Of a DNA stretch of 64,000 bases, positions 35,591 through 47,907 are shown piece after piece. Origin of the DNA: Epiperipatus broadwayi (taxonomy: Eukaryota; Onychophora; Udeonychophora; Euonychophora; Peripatidae). The position numbers and the translations under genes were made by a program. Under the pieces are notes generated by a model. It saw only the letters and a list, made by a program, of their open reading frames with translations, ran no database searches and was not told where the DNA came from. Position 1 is the stretch's first letter; the number at the start of each line of letters is the position of its first letter. The stretch lies in contig JAQFVV010006216.1 of NCBI GenBank assembly GCA_028023455.1, forward strand, positions 3,178,877-3,242,876. Direction: 5' to 3'.

Positions 35591-37117
35591 AAAGAAAATA
35601 GTAGGATATCCTAAGTTGACATTTAGTTTCCTCTTTATATGTAGATTTCATCTTCTTAATACACAGTTCCTTTATTAACAATTATAATTCCATTTTGAAG
35701 ATCTAATTTTTTTATAATTTTAAGGCATTCAGCAAAAGATGTTATTCACACATATATATTTGACTAGGCAAGTGCATTTTATATATCCCATGATAAATTG
35801 GTGTTCTACCTGCTTTGCATTTTCCTTATAATGTAAAGTACATTAAATCTAGTTGAAGTTTTGTAGACATGTTCTTTTTTAAAATGAAGTTTACATTTTA
35901 GAACATGTAATTCGAACAATTTTTATAGAACACGAAAATATATCCAGATTACTTTCTTTAAACAAATATTAGAAATTTCTTCTAATGAGTATTAAATTGT
36001 TCAAAATATAGATGTTATCTTACACTGTTCTTTGAAATCGAACATAGATAAGTTTTTATGAGGATATAGCTGACAAAAATAGAATCCTTAGTACTCTAAT
36101 AAAAAGAATAGAATTAATATATTATATCTCCCTCCATCAGCTTGCTGAAGCATACGCATTCTACATTGTTGCAATAACAATTCGATATTAAAACACTAAG
36201 TTAATTTCATTTCCTTTAATTTGATAAACTATGTGAACCCAGAGGTCATTTATCACCTTGTCAACCATCTTTTTTAACATCTTTTTTTCATTTTAAAGAA
36301 TGAAAAATACTACCTTACTAAATTGTATATTTATTTTCATAAATATAACAAGAATGCAAATATAATGTATACATATTGATTATATGTATGTATGAGTATA
36401 TACTCCTACATTATATATAATGCAGATGGATATCCATTTTCTGGGAGTTAGTAATTCGGTAGCTCTTTTCATTTGACAAAACTGTGACAACTGCTAGATA
36501 GTACATGCTGTGATAATTCTATTTTCATTATTTATGCTTGTTATTAGTATTGCCATAGTGAGATTGTGAGCTTATTTGATATCAATTAACTCTAGTCATA
36601 CTTTCTAAGATAGATGTTAATTTGGCAATGATGATTGTGTTTTCATGATTGAACAAAAAGGAATATATATATTTTTTTTGTATATATCTGAAATGAAAAA
36701 AGTTACACAAGAAAAATGAAAATACATAAACCAGTTTTGCCTGGATGGAATATTTAACAAAATAGCTTGAGAAGCAACAGTTTCATAAGCACTCTATGTA
36801 ATAAGTTAATATTTAATTTCTGTTTTATTAATAATCTTTTTTAAGCATTACAAAATATTTCAGCTATCAATATGAGTGATTTCATTTAATCTGGTTATGC
36901 TCAGAATTCAAGAATACCAGAGTTTCATTCATATTATTCTATTTGCTTCTTTACTTATTTATGATTTAATATAACATTACATTTTTTAATGTTATTTATA
37001 ATAATATTTCTCAGGTTGTGCAGAAGCATATAATATTATTAATTTTATTAGACATTATTATTATTATTTTTGTCTTTTGATAAATTAAAAATAAAATATT
37101 ATATTTAATTTGAATAG
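35591..37117. other. Intron sequence, no features
   Basis: This is the last part of XRN1 intron 2, ending in the acceptor TTTGAATAG. It is AT-rich with no recognised gene or shared repeat. Confidence 0.5.
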
Positions 37118-37231
37118 GATTTTGTCTTGCATTTTCCTATGTACAATAAAATTAAGACAGTAGATGAACTATTTCCACCAAAATCTATTTGCTTCATGCT
37201 TGGTTTTCCACATTATGGCTGTTCTGGAGAG
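37118..37231 (+). CDS. XRN1: XRN1 internal exon c (114 bp)
   Basis: The exon reads DFVLHFPMYNKIKTVDELFP, then KSICFMLGFPHYGCSGE. The segment VDELFPPKSICFMLG-PHYG is a recognisable XRN1 block from the domain that follows the nuclease core. The acceptor is GAATAG before GAT and the donor is GGAGAG followed by GTAAGA. It starts and ends on codon boundaries, so it fits both exon b (phase 0) and exon d (GE joined to VIEI). Confidence 0.92.
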
Positions 37232-40200
37232 GTAAGACTTTATTCACTTTCAAATAGAAATATATTTTATTTCTTTATACAATGCTTATGTTCTATTATT
37301 ATTCAGTAAATTTTTTAAACAAATATCCATCGTAATATTCCTTTTTATTATTCATTCTGTAATGACTTGACTGTGTAAAAAAGAAATCATGCATTTAAAT
37401 CCATAATATTTTGATGGTACTTCTATCAATGGTTCATTATTACTTTGTTTTTTAATCTTATTTTTTAGTCATTACATTACAACTCACAGAGTAAATCTAT
37501 TTCACAATATCAGTTTTTGAATGGCAGTGTTGTTTTTTTCTGTTATAAAAGACAATTATTTATAAATCATCTTTTATTTTCTTGAATCTTTTTAAATGCA
37601 TATTTTTCATGTGTTATTTTTATTAAGTTGTAAATTATTTTTTTTAAAAAAAAATTAATAACAAATGGTCACTAGTAATCTTTTTACCTATCATTCTAAA
37701 CTCTCTTTTTTAAAAGTATTTATTTAACATTTAAGAATGTGTAGATTCTAAATGTGATTAAATTATCATTATTGGATATCTGTAACTTCTTGTATTTATT
37801 TATCTTTCTGTCATTCATTACAGTTTTTTCAAAAATATTCATAATTTTCTATAGCTTTTTTTTTTCTTAATTCCTTTTATAAAATGATTTTTTTTTCTAT
37901 TATTTTAACACTTATAACGTATTAAATCTCTCATCGTTTTCATTTTTCTGAATGATCTAATTTTCTAATCTATATATAGTAAAATATTAAGTCTAAATAA
38001 CTTTCTGTCTAACTACTACTTTAAAATTATATTCTCTTCATCTATCTTCGTTGCTTAAGTTTTAACGACATTTATTTTTTACTCAAAGTTTGTACAAATT
38101 TCATTTCTTAATTCCACTATCAACAAATATTATATCAGCAAATGTATTAAATTTTTTAAAATTTATTTAAATCACATAAATATGTAGTTGTCATGATGTA
38201 TTCATATAAAAATGTGACATACCTAGTTATAATCTTCTTTCGTATATTATTAGTTATTCAAAAATCCTATTCAAATCTTTAATTTCTAAATTTAAATACT
38301 TATTACTTATTGAATCAGTATTTAACAATTTTCGGCAGATGCTAATGAAGCATTTAAGTAAATTTCAAACTTCCTTTGTGTTGCATTAAAAAATTATGAA
38401 GTTGCACTATATATTTTAAGGGTTTATTAGTTATCTTTATATGAAATGAAGGATCTGTTTAGAGTTTGTTTAATTTTTTTTTTTTTCCCCAATGGAAATA
38501 GCAATAATATTCAAAATTTTCAAAAAATATTTAGAATAATATATTGATTTTTAAAACAATTTTATTTAAAAGTTCACATAAACTTGTTTGTAGAGATATC
38601 ATCTGGTTTTTTATTTTAATTTCATCTCAAGAATCCAATAATAATTTTCAAATTTAAAAAAAAATCATGAAATAAGCTAATATTATTCAATATTATAATT
38701 CAAATATTAAAAGAAAAATGAAATTGCATTTGACAAACAAAGCTTACTATAAAAAATAACAATTAAATGTCTGTAGATACATAGAATTTGTAATGAATTC
38801 ATTAAATAAGAAGATAAGACAGTTAAAATAATTTATATTTATTAATGTGACAACTTCAGTGATATATTTAACATTTATTAATGGTAGCCATGATTGTTTA
38901 TTAGTAGGTCAAATTTTATAAGCTTACAATAGTTTTCATATCTCAATTAAATGTGACTCATTCATTCTGTTAAAGTCTAAATTTTGTTGTTGATAAGAAT
39001 TTTTAATAATCTAATTTAGTTGAACAGCAATCAACATGTAATAGATTATATCTTGAAAGATATGCCTCTAATTATTTTTAATATATTAACTACATAACTA
39101 CTAAGCAATGCAACTAAGTTTCCATAAAACTTTAATTTTTTTCTCTTATCAAACATAATGATTTTTCTTTCTAATGAAAATTAAGGGAATGGAATTTTTC
39201 ACAATGGCATTTTTTTTTCATTGATTTTTATGAAATGTCGAAGTTTCTATATTTGCTTTTTTAGTATATATGTTTCAATTTGAAAATCAGTTTAATGATA
39301 TCTTCCTTTCCCAATATATTTATATATAAACAAGATCAACTCTTTTTTTTTTTTTTATGCCATTTATATTAAGCTTCAATAATCAGTGATTTGGAAAGTT
39401 GTACAGTATGGATTTAAAAGAAAATAGGAAAGTTTATTTGAATCAGTATACTATACTAAAATATTAGAGATTATGAGTAAAAGAAAAATAATTATTGAAG
39501 AAGTTAAGAAAAAAAAGAGAAATTGGATTGGTCTATATTTTTAGAGTAGAATAATAATAATAGCTATGTTAGAAATAACTACAAAAAGATATTTAGAAAA
39601 TTGAAAGTTAAAAAAAAAGAAGGGCAGTTTATTGTAAATATGTTACATTTATGAAAATCTTTAAGTCAAAGCAAAAGATAGAGAGACTAAAGAACAATGA
39701 TTTGAAGTGGTTTGTACAATTTATCCATGATCAGACAAAAATGGAACTGATTTTTATTAAACAAAATCTTTGTAAATTGTTTAGAATTGTTGATGGAAAT
39801 TGTATTCACCTGTGAGACTTGTATGAATATAATATGAATTACATTTTTTCATTTATTTTTAAATCCATTGAATAATAAATAATTAATGCTATTTACTTAA
39901 TATTAGATCTGCAACTTTTACATCTAATATCAATCCTCATTTTTTTTACTAGGCATTTGTGTTTTTTGGTTTTATATGTTCAGCAGCATAAAATTTCTAT
40001 TTTGATCATCTCCAGCCCTTAGCAATTCAAAAAATAAATACTTTGGTTATGTAGATGGAAAATTAAATTTATTTGCAAGAGCTTTTAAATGCAATCTTAC
40101 GTGCATTAAAAAATAGATTTAAATGTAGTATTCTTGATTTCAAGCAATTTATCAATATTTATTTATTCAAATGATAAGTGATCTATTTTTTAGCTTATTA

Positions 40201-40730
40201 AATTTCTCATAATCAGTTTTTAATAATTTCTTTTTTGTGTGTCATTATTATATTTTTTTTATTCTAATTACTATTATTACTAAAAGTGAAACCACCATCA
40301 CAATATTTTATGTGATTTAGATAACATGTTGTTACAGAATACTATTTGAGTATACAGAATTAATATATTGTACAAATGATTTTAGAACATTTGCATAATG
40401 TATTCAGATATTTAGAAATATTCGAGGATCTTATATTAATTGTTAAAATGTATGATTTGCATAGTCATCACAAAAAATCACCTGCGATTCTTTTTGTCTG
40501 TCTTTTTTTTTTTTTTTAATCTTTTAAAGTTAGGATAGCTATATTCGTTTATAAATAGATGATAATATTGATGCACTGAACATTTATATCACTGATAGGC
40601 TTTTTTTTATTTTTGATAGTTTGTTTTGAGTTAGTGTGCAATCTTGGGCAACAATATGACTATACTATTGTTCTTTCTTTCAAGATAATTTTATTTGACC
40701 TATAGGCGAATACCAAGAAAACAAGCATTA
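37232..40730. other. Intron sequence, no features
   Basis: This is the first part of the roughly 18.1-kb intron between exons c and d. It is AT-rich with many T runs and no recognisable repeat or coding segment. Confidence 0.5.
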
Positions 40731-40735
40731 ACTAG

Positions 40736-40870
40736 GTGAGGTTACAGGATGATATATACAAAGGAATGATCCAAAAGTTAGTAGAATACAAAATGATTGT
40801 TAGTGAAGAACTTAATCAATGGATGCAAGGTGAATGTATCATTCATCTACTCTATAACGAAATACCATTG
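40736..40870 (+). other. Unidentified open segment with splice-like ends
   Basis: The plus-strand frame RLQDDIYKGMIQKLVEYKMI then VSEELNQWMQGECIIHLLYN is less AT-biased than its surroundings. It lies between CATTAACTAG, a weak acceptor, and TTGTTA followed by GTAAGC, a good donor. It cannot be part of XRN1, because exons c and d join without a gap. It sits next to a LINE tail, so an element remnant is as likely as a host exon. Confidence 0.2.
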
Positions 40871-40939
40871 TTAGTAAGCCCTGTTTTGGTGAGCTATGGT
40901 TGGAGGGTTTTATTAATAGTTATTTTTATATAAATTATT

Positions 40940-41640
40940 TAGGGGTTGGTTGGTCAGATGCTGTTTAGGCCAGTTGTGAATTCCCAGGTTAATGTGGCCA
41001 GGTATGGATCTGCCTCTCTCTTGTCTGTTTCTTAGATATTTTTAATTATGTTGAGGAAGCAGTTATTAATTCATCAGACAGTAATTTTTGAAAAAAATCA
41101 CCTTGCATCTGGTCAACCGGATGGCAAAGTTTATGTATATAGCAAGCCTGATTTCAGCGAAAATGCCTCTGTTTAAAACCCCTTAAAATGATGTTAGATC
41201 CGGACCATTATGTTTAATGTGCTTCTGGAAGCTTTGTCTCAGTCCTTGCCAGACTGGGCAGAGGATATGGTCAATATCTCCCAAGCTGGAAAGACAGAGA
41301 AAGCAGATAGGATCTATTTGGAAGCCTCTTTTATTAAGAAATGTAGCGGTGGAGAGGCTACCAAGGTTACGGGCTAGTTTACACAGTTTGTTTATGTCAA
41401 TGGGGAGGTGTGTGCCTTCTGGGTATTTGACTTGGATAGGTTGAAGGCTTCCCAATAGGTTATTTTTGATGAACATAGTCGCGGAAAGTATGATGTGAGC
41501 AAAAAGAAAAATGTATGAGATCTGTGTTTGAAGCCAGGTGGGAGTGCACCTTGGAGGGGGCGGTCTATCAGTGGGAAGAACTTGTTCTTTAGGGAGTGGA
41601 CATTGGAAGGTCTTGCAGCCAGAGTAAAGCAACACATGTA
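40940..41640 (-). pseudogene. LINE 3' fragment, a third family
   Basis: The minus strand at 41635-41183 encodes the C-terminal part of a LINE ORF2-like protein: INKLCKLARNLGSLSTATFL, then CFLCLSSLGDIDHILCPVW, a C-x2-C-x8-H-x2-C zinc-type motif that often ends LINE ORF2. The roughly 240 bp to the left would be its 3' untranslated region. It differs from the family at 12.6 and 18.1 kb. No reverse transcriptase remains. Confidence 0.65.
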
Positions 41641-43101
41641 AACTCAGACATGAGGGTTATATTTGTCCCTCCTTCATTTAGGAATTAAATAGAGTTGATT
41701 TAATCATAAATATTACTCAGTTTTATTTTTACATAAAAAGACAATTTCTTTCAATTTTACAATAATATCATGCTTAACCATACTTCCTTGGAAGTGGATT
41801 TACTAACTGGTGTGAACATAACCAATAATGTCCTCTTTACAAATCTGGTACAATAGTACTCATATAGAAAAAAACTGTTTATTAATTCAATCAAAATTAT
41901 CTATTGGATCTGATCATCTGTCTACAATGTTGAAGTGAACAAGGAAATCTCCCACTGACAATGAATGTATCATGCAATATGAATGCCAGAGAGCTATCTC
42001 AAGCACACATATAATATGAACCAAACCAAATAATGAACAGTGCATTTAAATAAAGCTTTGTTCTGTTATGAGACTTAGAGGCTGACAAATATATGACTAT
42101 GCTTAGCTCACTTTGAAGACTTAGAGGCTGATAAATATAAAAATAACATGGTTGGGAACAGTGCTGAGATAAGAACTCCGAAGTATCAAACAAACATGAC
42201 CTCAAAACAATGAAACGCCCTCCATTCATCACCAATACAGAAAGAAATATGATCAGCCATTAATAAACTCTTAAATTTAGTTTGGGTTCTAACTTTATAG
42301 TCTTTTCCTATACATACTTAATCAACAATGAAAAGAATAGAGTGATATCACTTAAATTCTGAGCTCTGATATTTTTCTTTAACTATTCATTTATTGACAT
42401 TGTTGGAAAGTGGACTATGAAACTTATATATTAGCCTGATTTAAATATGAGATAAATAATTTTGAAACTTCTATCAACATTTAGAGTTTCAAGACAGTAC
42501 TTCTATTTTTTTAATGTGCAGTAGTATCTACTTTTGTATTGTGTACTTTATAAATTATTTGTCTGCTCTCCTCTATCAAGTACCCATTAATAACTCTAGA
42601 GTCATTAGCTTAGGGGCCATCCTCATTCATAGAAAGATTAAACTTCAACAAATTCACTCTATCTCTGCAAAATATCTTTTTCTTTTCTCAATTTATGCTT
42701 TATCATTAGTCTGTTTTTTAATTGCTGTATTGATTTTTTTTCTGTTAGGAGATAGTTATGACTAGAATGATAATAGTAAGTATTCCCCATTATTAATATC
42801 AGTTCCACACTTGATCCAATGAATAATTATTGTCCTATTGGAACTAGTAACACTACCTGTTGACCTTTTTTTTCTGCGTAGTTATCTATGAAGGTTGAAC
42901 TTTAGGTCTTTCTCCTTACCATAGTTTTTATACCTAATGGCATTTATCTGGAGTTTAGATCCCTTTTAAATGGTTCTCTGTATTGAGGTTTAAATCCTCT
43001 GGATTACCGGCATTTGCAGGTTTGCTGTTATCAAACACACTGATTCAGTTATCTGTTCTATAGTTTTTCTAACAATGCTTATTAGCATCTTCTCAATGTG
43101 A
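41641..43101. other. Intron sequence with short duplications
   Basis: No gene was recognised. GACTTAGAGGCTGA at about 42070 is repeated about 48 bp later. The AAACTCAGACATGAGGGTT string near 41640 recurs near 45840. Open frames on either strand are short and uninformative. The right part may be decayed interior of the gag element beginning at 43102. Confidence 0.4.
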
Positions 43102-44200
43102 TTAGAGAAACTGCCTAATTATGTGTACAATCTGGCTTTCAAATAAAGGATCGGTGATCAAGGCTCTTAATTTGGCTACTTGCTGTTGAAAAAATGAAGT
43201 GAATGCCTTTCCAGATCTGTATTTATCTTGGGCAATATAGTATTTGATTCCTTCCTGATAATCCACACTCCAGTAGGAATTTAACAGAGCCTGTTTAAAC
43301 TGGTCAAAATTTACAGGTTTGTCAAACAACGGCTCCTATCATGCTTGAGGTACACTTGGAGATGGGTACAAGCAATCCCAATTATAGCCTCTCCAGTCAA
43401 CTTATGTAAAGTAAAACATCTTTTCTAAACTGCTAATATATTCAGATGGAGCCTCCCCTGCATGTCCTGAAAAACCCTAATTTTTAAAAATTTATTGACA
43501 ATATTGGGATTAGAAATTATATAAGTGTGTATCCACATCTGGGTACACATTTCTACTAACATCTTGTTGATTATTTTCATGCGCAATACTTAGGTTTTCT
43601 ATAGCCAAGTCTATCTTAAATGAGATTTTTTTTTTCTTTTATATCTAGCTCCATTTTCACTAACCTCTGTTATTTCTTCCTTCATTTTAATTTGACTCGC
43701 ACCTTTTATCTGAATATTTTCAATTGCTTGTGTCAAGTAGTGGATTTCTACCTTTGCTTAAGTCAACCCTTGCCTATTTTCTATATTTAGCTCTTCAACT
43801 ATCATATGCAATTGTTCAAATTTCTTATCCTAATCACCTTTATTCAAGTGAACTTCAAGAATTACTTCATGCTTTCTAACTCTACAAAACGAGTTTCCAA
43901 CCTCCCTATTATTTGCCCAGTTAATTGCTCTAACTGTTGTTTGTTTTCTTTTGTTTGACTCTCAATTATATACTATCCATATTCTCTTTAATTTCCTTAT
44001 TATGTATTTTGTGGTTTAAAATTTTTATTTTGTTCTTCAAACTTTCTTTTCCATTCTATATTTTGTGGTTTAAGATCTTCACTTTGTTTTTCAAACTCTT
44101 CAGTTCTGTGAACATGCTCGTGGTCATGTTTTTAAACTTACTATCATGAATCTCAGTTTTATTTTCCTGAGCTTTCATTTTTGCTTTAGCTCAGGTAATC
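43102..44200 (-). pseudogene. Decayed gag of a third LTR element
   Basis: The best frame (43329-43102, minus) reads FDQFKQALLNSYWSVDYQEG, then YYIAQDKYRSGKAFTSFFQQ and QVAKLRALITDPL. It aligns with the gag at 32.7-34.1 kb (W-x2-D-x-QE, Q-x-KY, T-x-FF-x2-QV) but is clearly a different lineage and continues further toward the C-terminus. To the right, up to about 44.2 kb, degenerate lysine- and glutamine-rich coiled-coil-like frames fit the N-terminal half. The frame is broken many times. Confidence 0.6.
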
Positions 44201-44559
44201 ATCTGTAATTTATATAAAAAAAATTAGCTACTAACTTTCTATAACAATTTTTTAAAAAAATGTATATAAAAAATCTAATATTACTTTTATTTATTTAATA
44301 ACTAGAATGCTCATCCCTCTTTCCATCATGCAACCTTTCTAGAATTGCAACATACTATTATCTTTATCAATCTATTTCTATTACTATTTTTGTTTAAGAC
44401 TTTTATGAGTTTATTACAACAAAATAAATGTATTTCTCATCCAACCAAGTATTTCCATATTTCAGTGACAAATTTATATGTCTGAATTTTAATAATAATA
44501 AGAAAATGTATTTTAAAACTAAACTGGGTTCAATCTCTGTTTGTTTTAGTCAAGATAAA

Positions 44560-44578
44560 TCTTGGAACTAGGCCCCCA
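44560..44578 (-). promoter_or_regulatory. Possible primer-binding site
   Basis: On the minus strand TGGGGGCCTAGTTCCAAG could pair with a tRNA ending in GGAACTAGGCCCCCA. It lies upstream of the decayed gag at 43.1-44.2 kb, where a primer site would be expected. The adjoining LTR end (GGTACGCT) is not canonical, so this is tentative. Confidence 0.3.
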
Positions 44579-44599
44579 AGCGTACCAGCAACCACCTTT

Positions 44600-46980
44600 T
44601 TAAAAAATTGGTAATAAATCAAGTTACCAATAAAATGAAAAACAAATATATAATATTCGACAAATTAAATTTTTATCTAGAAGAATTTAAAGACAACTAA
44701 CGGGCGAGTGTTCATGGTTGAGTGACTGAATACAATTTATTTTTAATTGACAAATTGGTACTATTCACAAGTAACAATCAAATTGAATATGCATAAAAAC
44801 AAGTTTCCATACACATTCAATTATATTTCCTGATCGTTACCTCTTCCACCTAAATTTATTATATTAACAAAATAAATAATCAGCTTGATTCGGATGAAAA
44901 ATGACAAACAATAGAAGTATTAGCAACAACAAATAGCTTTAATTAAAGAATGATAATGATTATAAAAAAATGTATTTACATATTGTAGAATTAAGAACAT
45001 TATATGACAATCATGCGTGAAAGGGAAAAGTTTTTGTAACTTACAATATCTTTGAGGATAGCTATAGAAATTTCAGTTGATTGACTTTAATGTTTTTGTG
45101 AGCTCACATATGTATATTGTATCTATAAATGTGGGAACATGATTTAATGTTTGCTGGCAATTAATATTTTAGCTTCTTTTGGTTCCTTCTAAAGCAGTTT
45201 TCTTATGATTATTTCCATTGCAATTTTCTTCGCAGTATTTAAAATAGGCAGATTCATAGATTAATTTTTAGAAGTATATTTCTATGGGATAATCACTTTA
45301 TATGACTAGTTTTTTTTTTATAGCATGTAACTGTCAAATATTTCTTCAGCATTCAATAGTTATGAATACATTGGCAGAATCAGGATTAATTTTTAATGGG
45401 GTTTTTTTTCTCTACAGCTCTATACTTAGCTACAATATTGGAAAGATCAGGGAAAGCATCTTGGAGAATTCTCTGCTCCATAAAATGCATGATATAAACT
45501 TAAAATTTGCAAAATTTTATTGATTTCTTGACAATAAAGACATGACAGAAAATTCTTCCCATGGTTTTTTCGAAAGCAGACAACTTTAGAAAGCTTATGT
45601 TGGTTCCCATAACGTTTTTATTTTTCCCCCAGTCATTTGCAACTGGTTTCTACAGTAATGTTTTGTTCATTTAAAATCATAATAATTATTTTAAAATAAA
45701 AAAAATAATAATACATTTTGTGTTTACACTTAATTTTATCATTTTAAAAACACATATAAAATTTATTCTATATACATGACCTTTATTATTTTGTTATACA
45801 TAATAACAAAAAGTATTCACATTAAAGCAATGCCTGTAAGCTCAGACATGAGGGTTTCCAATGGAGATCCGTAATATTTATCCACCATGTGAAATTATTA
45901 TATCTTTTGCTGCCCATGATCTACATTATTATTCCTGCTTGAGATATTTGCAGATGATTGTATTTGTGTCAAGTAGAGACATTTCTTTCCATGATTATAT
46001 ATTTGCTTTATAATATGGATGATTAAAGGCCTATTTATTGTCATTCTGTGTAATTTTTTTTAATGAGGATGAAATATACAACGTACTGGGCTAATTTTGT
46101 AAGGGCCTGTGTGTGTGGACATGTATGATTGATTACGGCTGCATTATTATTGATTATTTATTTAATACAAATTGCCCATCAATAAATCATAAAGTAATTA
46201 TCAAACTTCAGAGATGATCTAATAGTTTTATAAGTAAATTTTTGGTGGGTAATGTAATATTTAAACTACCAAATATCAAATACACTACACCTAGGTTTCA
46301 TTTTATGCGGTAGATAGGTTCTTCAGAAAACACGCACAAAAGAAATCGTACAAAAATAAATGTAACTTACCTTGAAAAATGGGTGACAGGTTTTTTAATT
46401 TTCAGAAATTGGCATAAAAGCAAAGCAACAAGGAAAAATTACTTTAAAATTCGCATTAAAAAAATAAGGAAATAAAGTATGACTAATAAAAAATTTTACA
46501 TATTTGAAAAAAATTAATACAAGACAAACTTTTTTTACTATTTTTATTAACTACAGTATTTAATTTTACATTTTTTATTACATATTTTAATCATTACCAC
46601 TATTTGACAATATGTGTTCATTAGTGAACTAGTAAGAAATCAGATTCGTGATGTGATGTACAACTAGCGCCACTTTCAGTTTTGTGCTGTGTTAATAGTT
46701 TTCTGTTTCTATATTAAAAAAAATGAGATCGCAATCAAAACAAAAAGAGTGTACATTATCATTAGAAAGATTATTTTCAGTTTATAAAATCAGTAAAATC
46801 TTCGTTATTATTTATTTTAAAAATCTAAAATAATATTTATTTTTATTAATATCTAACAAAATACATTTTAAAAGTTTAAAATTTTTGAATGCTTATTGCG
46901 ATATTTTTATACGTAAGTATAAATCTATTATTATTATTTACTCATTAGTATAAGTAGGTTATTTACATAGAAACTAAGAT
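44600..46980. other. Intron sequence, no clear features
   Basis: This AT-rich sequence may include the LTR of the gag relic to its left. GTGATGTGATGTAC near 46650, close to GCGCCACTTT, resembles the tail of the LINE family at 12.6 and 18.1 kb, but no coding part is attached. Confidence 0.4.
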
Positions 46981-47344
46981 TCTAAATACAGCTTCACGCC
47001 ATATTCATATTAGCTGCTAATATAACATATTTTTGAAAAAAAAAAAAAGTATTTTTAAAACTAAATTTTAAGAAAAAACTTAAAGATTTAAAGATAAAAG
47101 TATATCTTTAAGAATGTACAAAATTTAATTACTATTGTGTAAAAAGACTAAAAATGGAAATGATTATTTTTAATTAGTCAAAGTAAATTAGCCCTTGGGC
47201 ATATCAAAATTTATAATTAAAGGTCAGATAGGAGAGAAAAACAATAAAAACAGAATAGCCAATAAAAAAATCCCTCAGGAAATGGACCACAGCGAAAGAA
47301 TCATCATCATCATGACTTCATGTCCAATTAATCCGCACTTTTAA

Positions 47345-47354
47345 TATAAAAAGG
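47345..47354 (+). promoter_or_regulatory. TATA box in LTR copy A
   Basis: TATAAAAAGG lies 61 bp upstream of the conserved hairpin. The same box is found at the same place in copies B and C, so it is probably the LTR core promoter. Confidence 0.65.
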
Positions 47355-47415
47355 AAAAGATTAAAAATAAATTATTATGTGTGCTATATGTGTTAAGTCC
47401 GGAAGAGTTGAAGGA

Positions 47416-47449
47416 GAAGGGATTGAAAAGACGCACTTTCAATCCCTTC
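47416..47449 (+). other. Conserved LTR hairpin, copy A
   Basis: A perfect 13-bp stem, GAAGGGATTGAAA with TTTCAATCCCTTC, encloses the eight-base loop AGACGCAC. The hairpin would lie near the 5' end of the element transcript. It is the most strongly paired of the three copies. Confidence 0.85.
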
Positions 47450-47538
47450 AGTTTTTCTAAAAGAAGAAATGAAATATCATTTTCCTATATTGCCAACCCC
47501 AGGACATCAGGTTCCTGCAATAAAAATTTGTTTTTAAA

Positions 47539-47830
47539 AATTAAAAATTGAAAATTAAAAGTCATCTAAACTCATATATATATATAAAATCGCACGGATG
47601 GAAAATTATTAAAAGAAAAATTTATTTTAAAAAAAGCATTTTAAAACTAAATCTTCAACAAAAACTTAAAGATTTAAAGATAAAAATATATCTTTAAAAA
47701 AAATTAAAGTATAAAAGTTCGCAAATAAAACCTTTTTTTTAAGAATTAAAAATTGAAAATTAAAAGTCATCTATAAAATCGCACAGATGGAAAAAGAAAA
47801 AAAATTATTTTAAAACGAAATATTTTCTTT
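47539..47830 (+). repeat. Duplicated LTR-internal segment
   Basis: AATTAAAAATTGAAAATTAA then AAGTCATCT at 47539 recurs at 47744, about 205 bp later, and AAAATCGCAC-GATGGAAAA follows in both. The same block occurs in inverted form at 48830-48890 within copy B and near 61600-61660 in copy C, so these are pieces of LTR family T piled together. Confidence 0.7.
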
Positions 47831-47889
47831 CAAAAAAAAAATATTACTGGCTTAATTTTCAAGGTACTTATGGTTTTTTATATACATCA

Positions 47890-47907
47890 TGCCACGTTGG
47901 GAGTCCA
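47890..47907 (-). promoter_or_regulatory. Primer-binding site after LTR copy B
   Basis: On the minus strand TGGACTCCCAACGTGGCA directly follows the LTR end. It is close to the TGGCGCCCAACGT site after copy C, differing in the fourth to sixth bases. The CCCAACGT core matches the lysine-type primer sites of retroelements. Confidence 0.7.

Larger units (their letters stand above)
47040..47510 (+). repeat. LTR family T, copy A (truncated, plus strand)
   Basis: It is collinear with the LTR at 61510-63762 and inverted relative to the one at 47908-48973. Shared blocks in order are an AAAACTAAATTTT region, GGTCAGATAGGAG, a CAGCGAAAGAATCATC block, a TATA box (47345-47354) and a hairpin (47416-47449). 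The 5' end lacks the family's TGTAAC start, and the 3' part stops near CCTGCAATAAAAA, beyond which pieces of another copy follow. Confidence 0.75.

Noticed and set aside
41217-41637. Other-frame ORFs overlapping the LINE tail at 41.2-41.6 kb
   Set aside because: The minus frame with the CxxC-H-C motif explains the region; the others overlap it and lack motifs.
42514-42765. Plus-strand hydrophobic frame as a membrane protein
   Set aside because: Composition fits T-rich noncoding sequence, there is no splice or homology support, and it lies beside a decayed retroelement.
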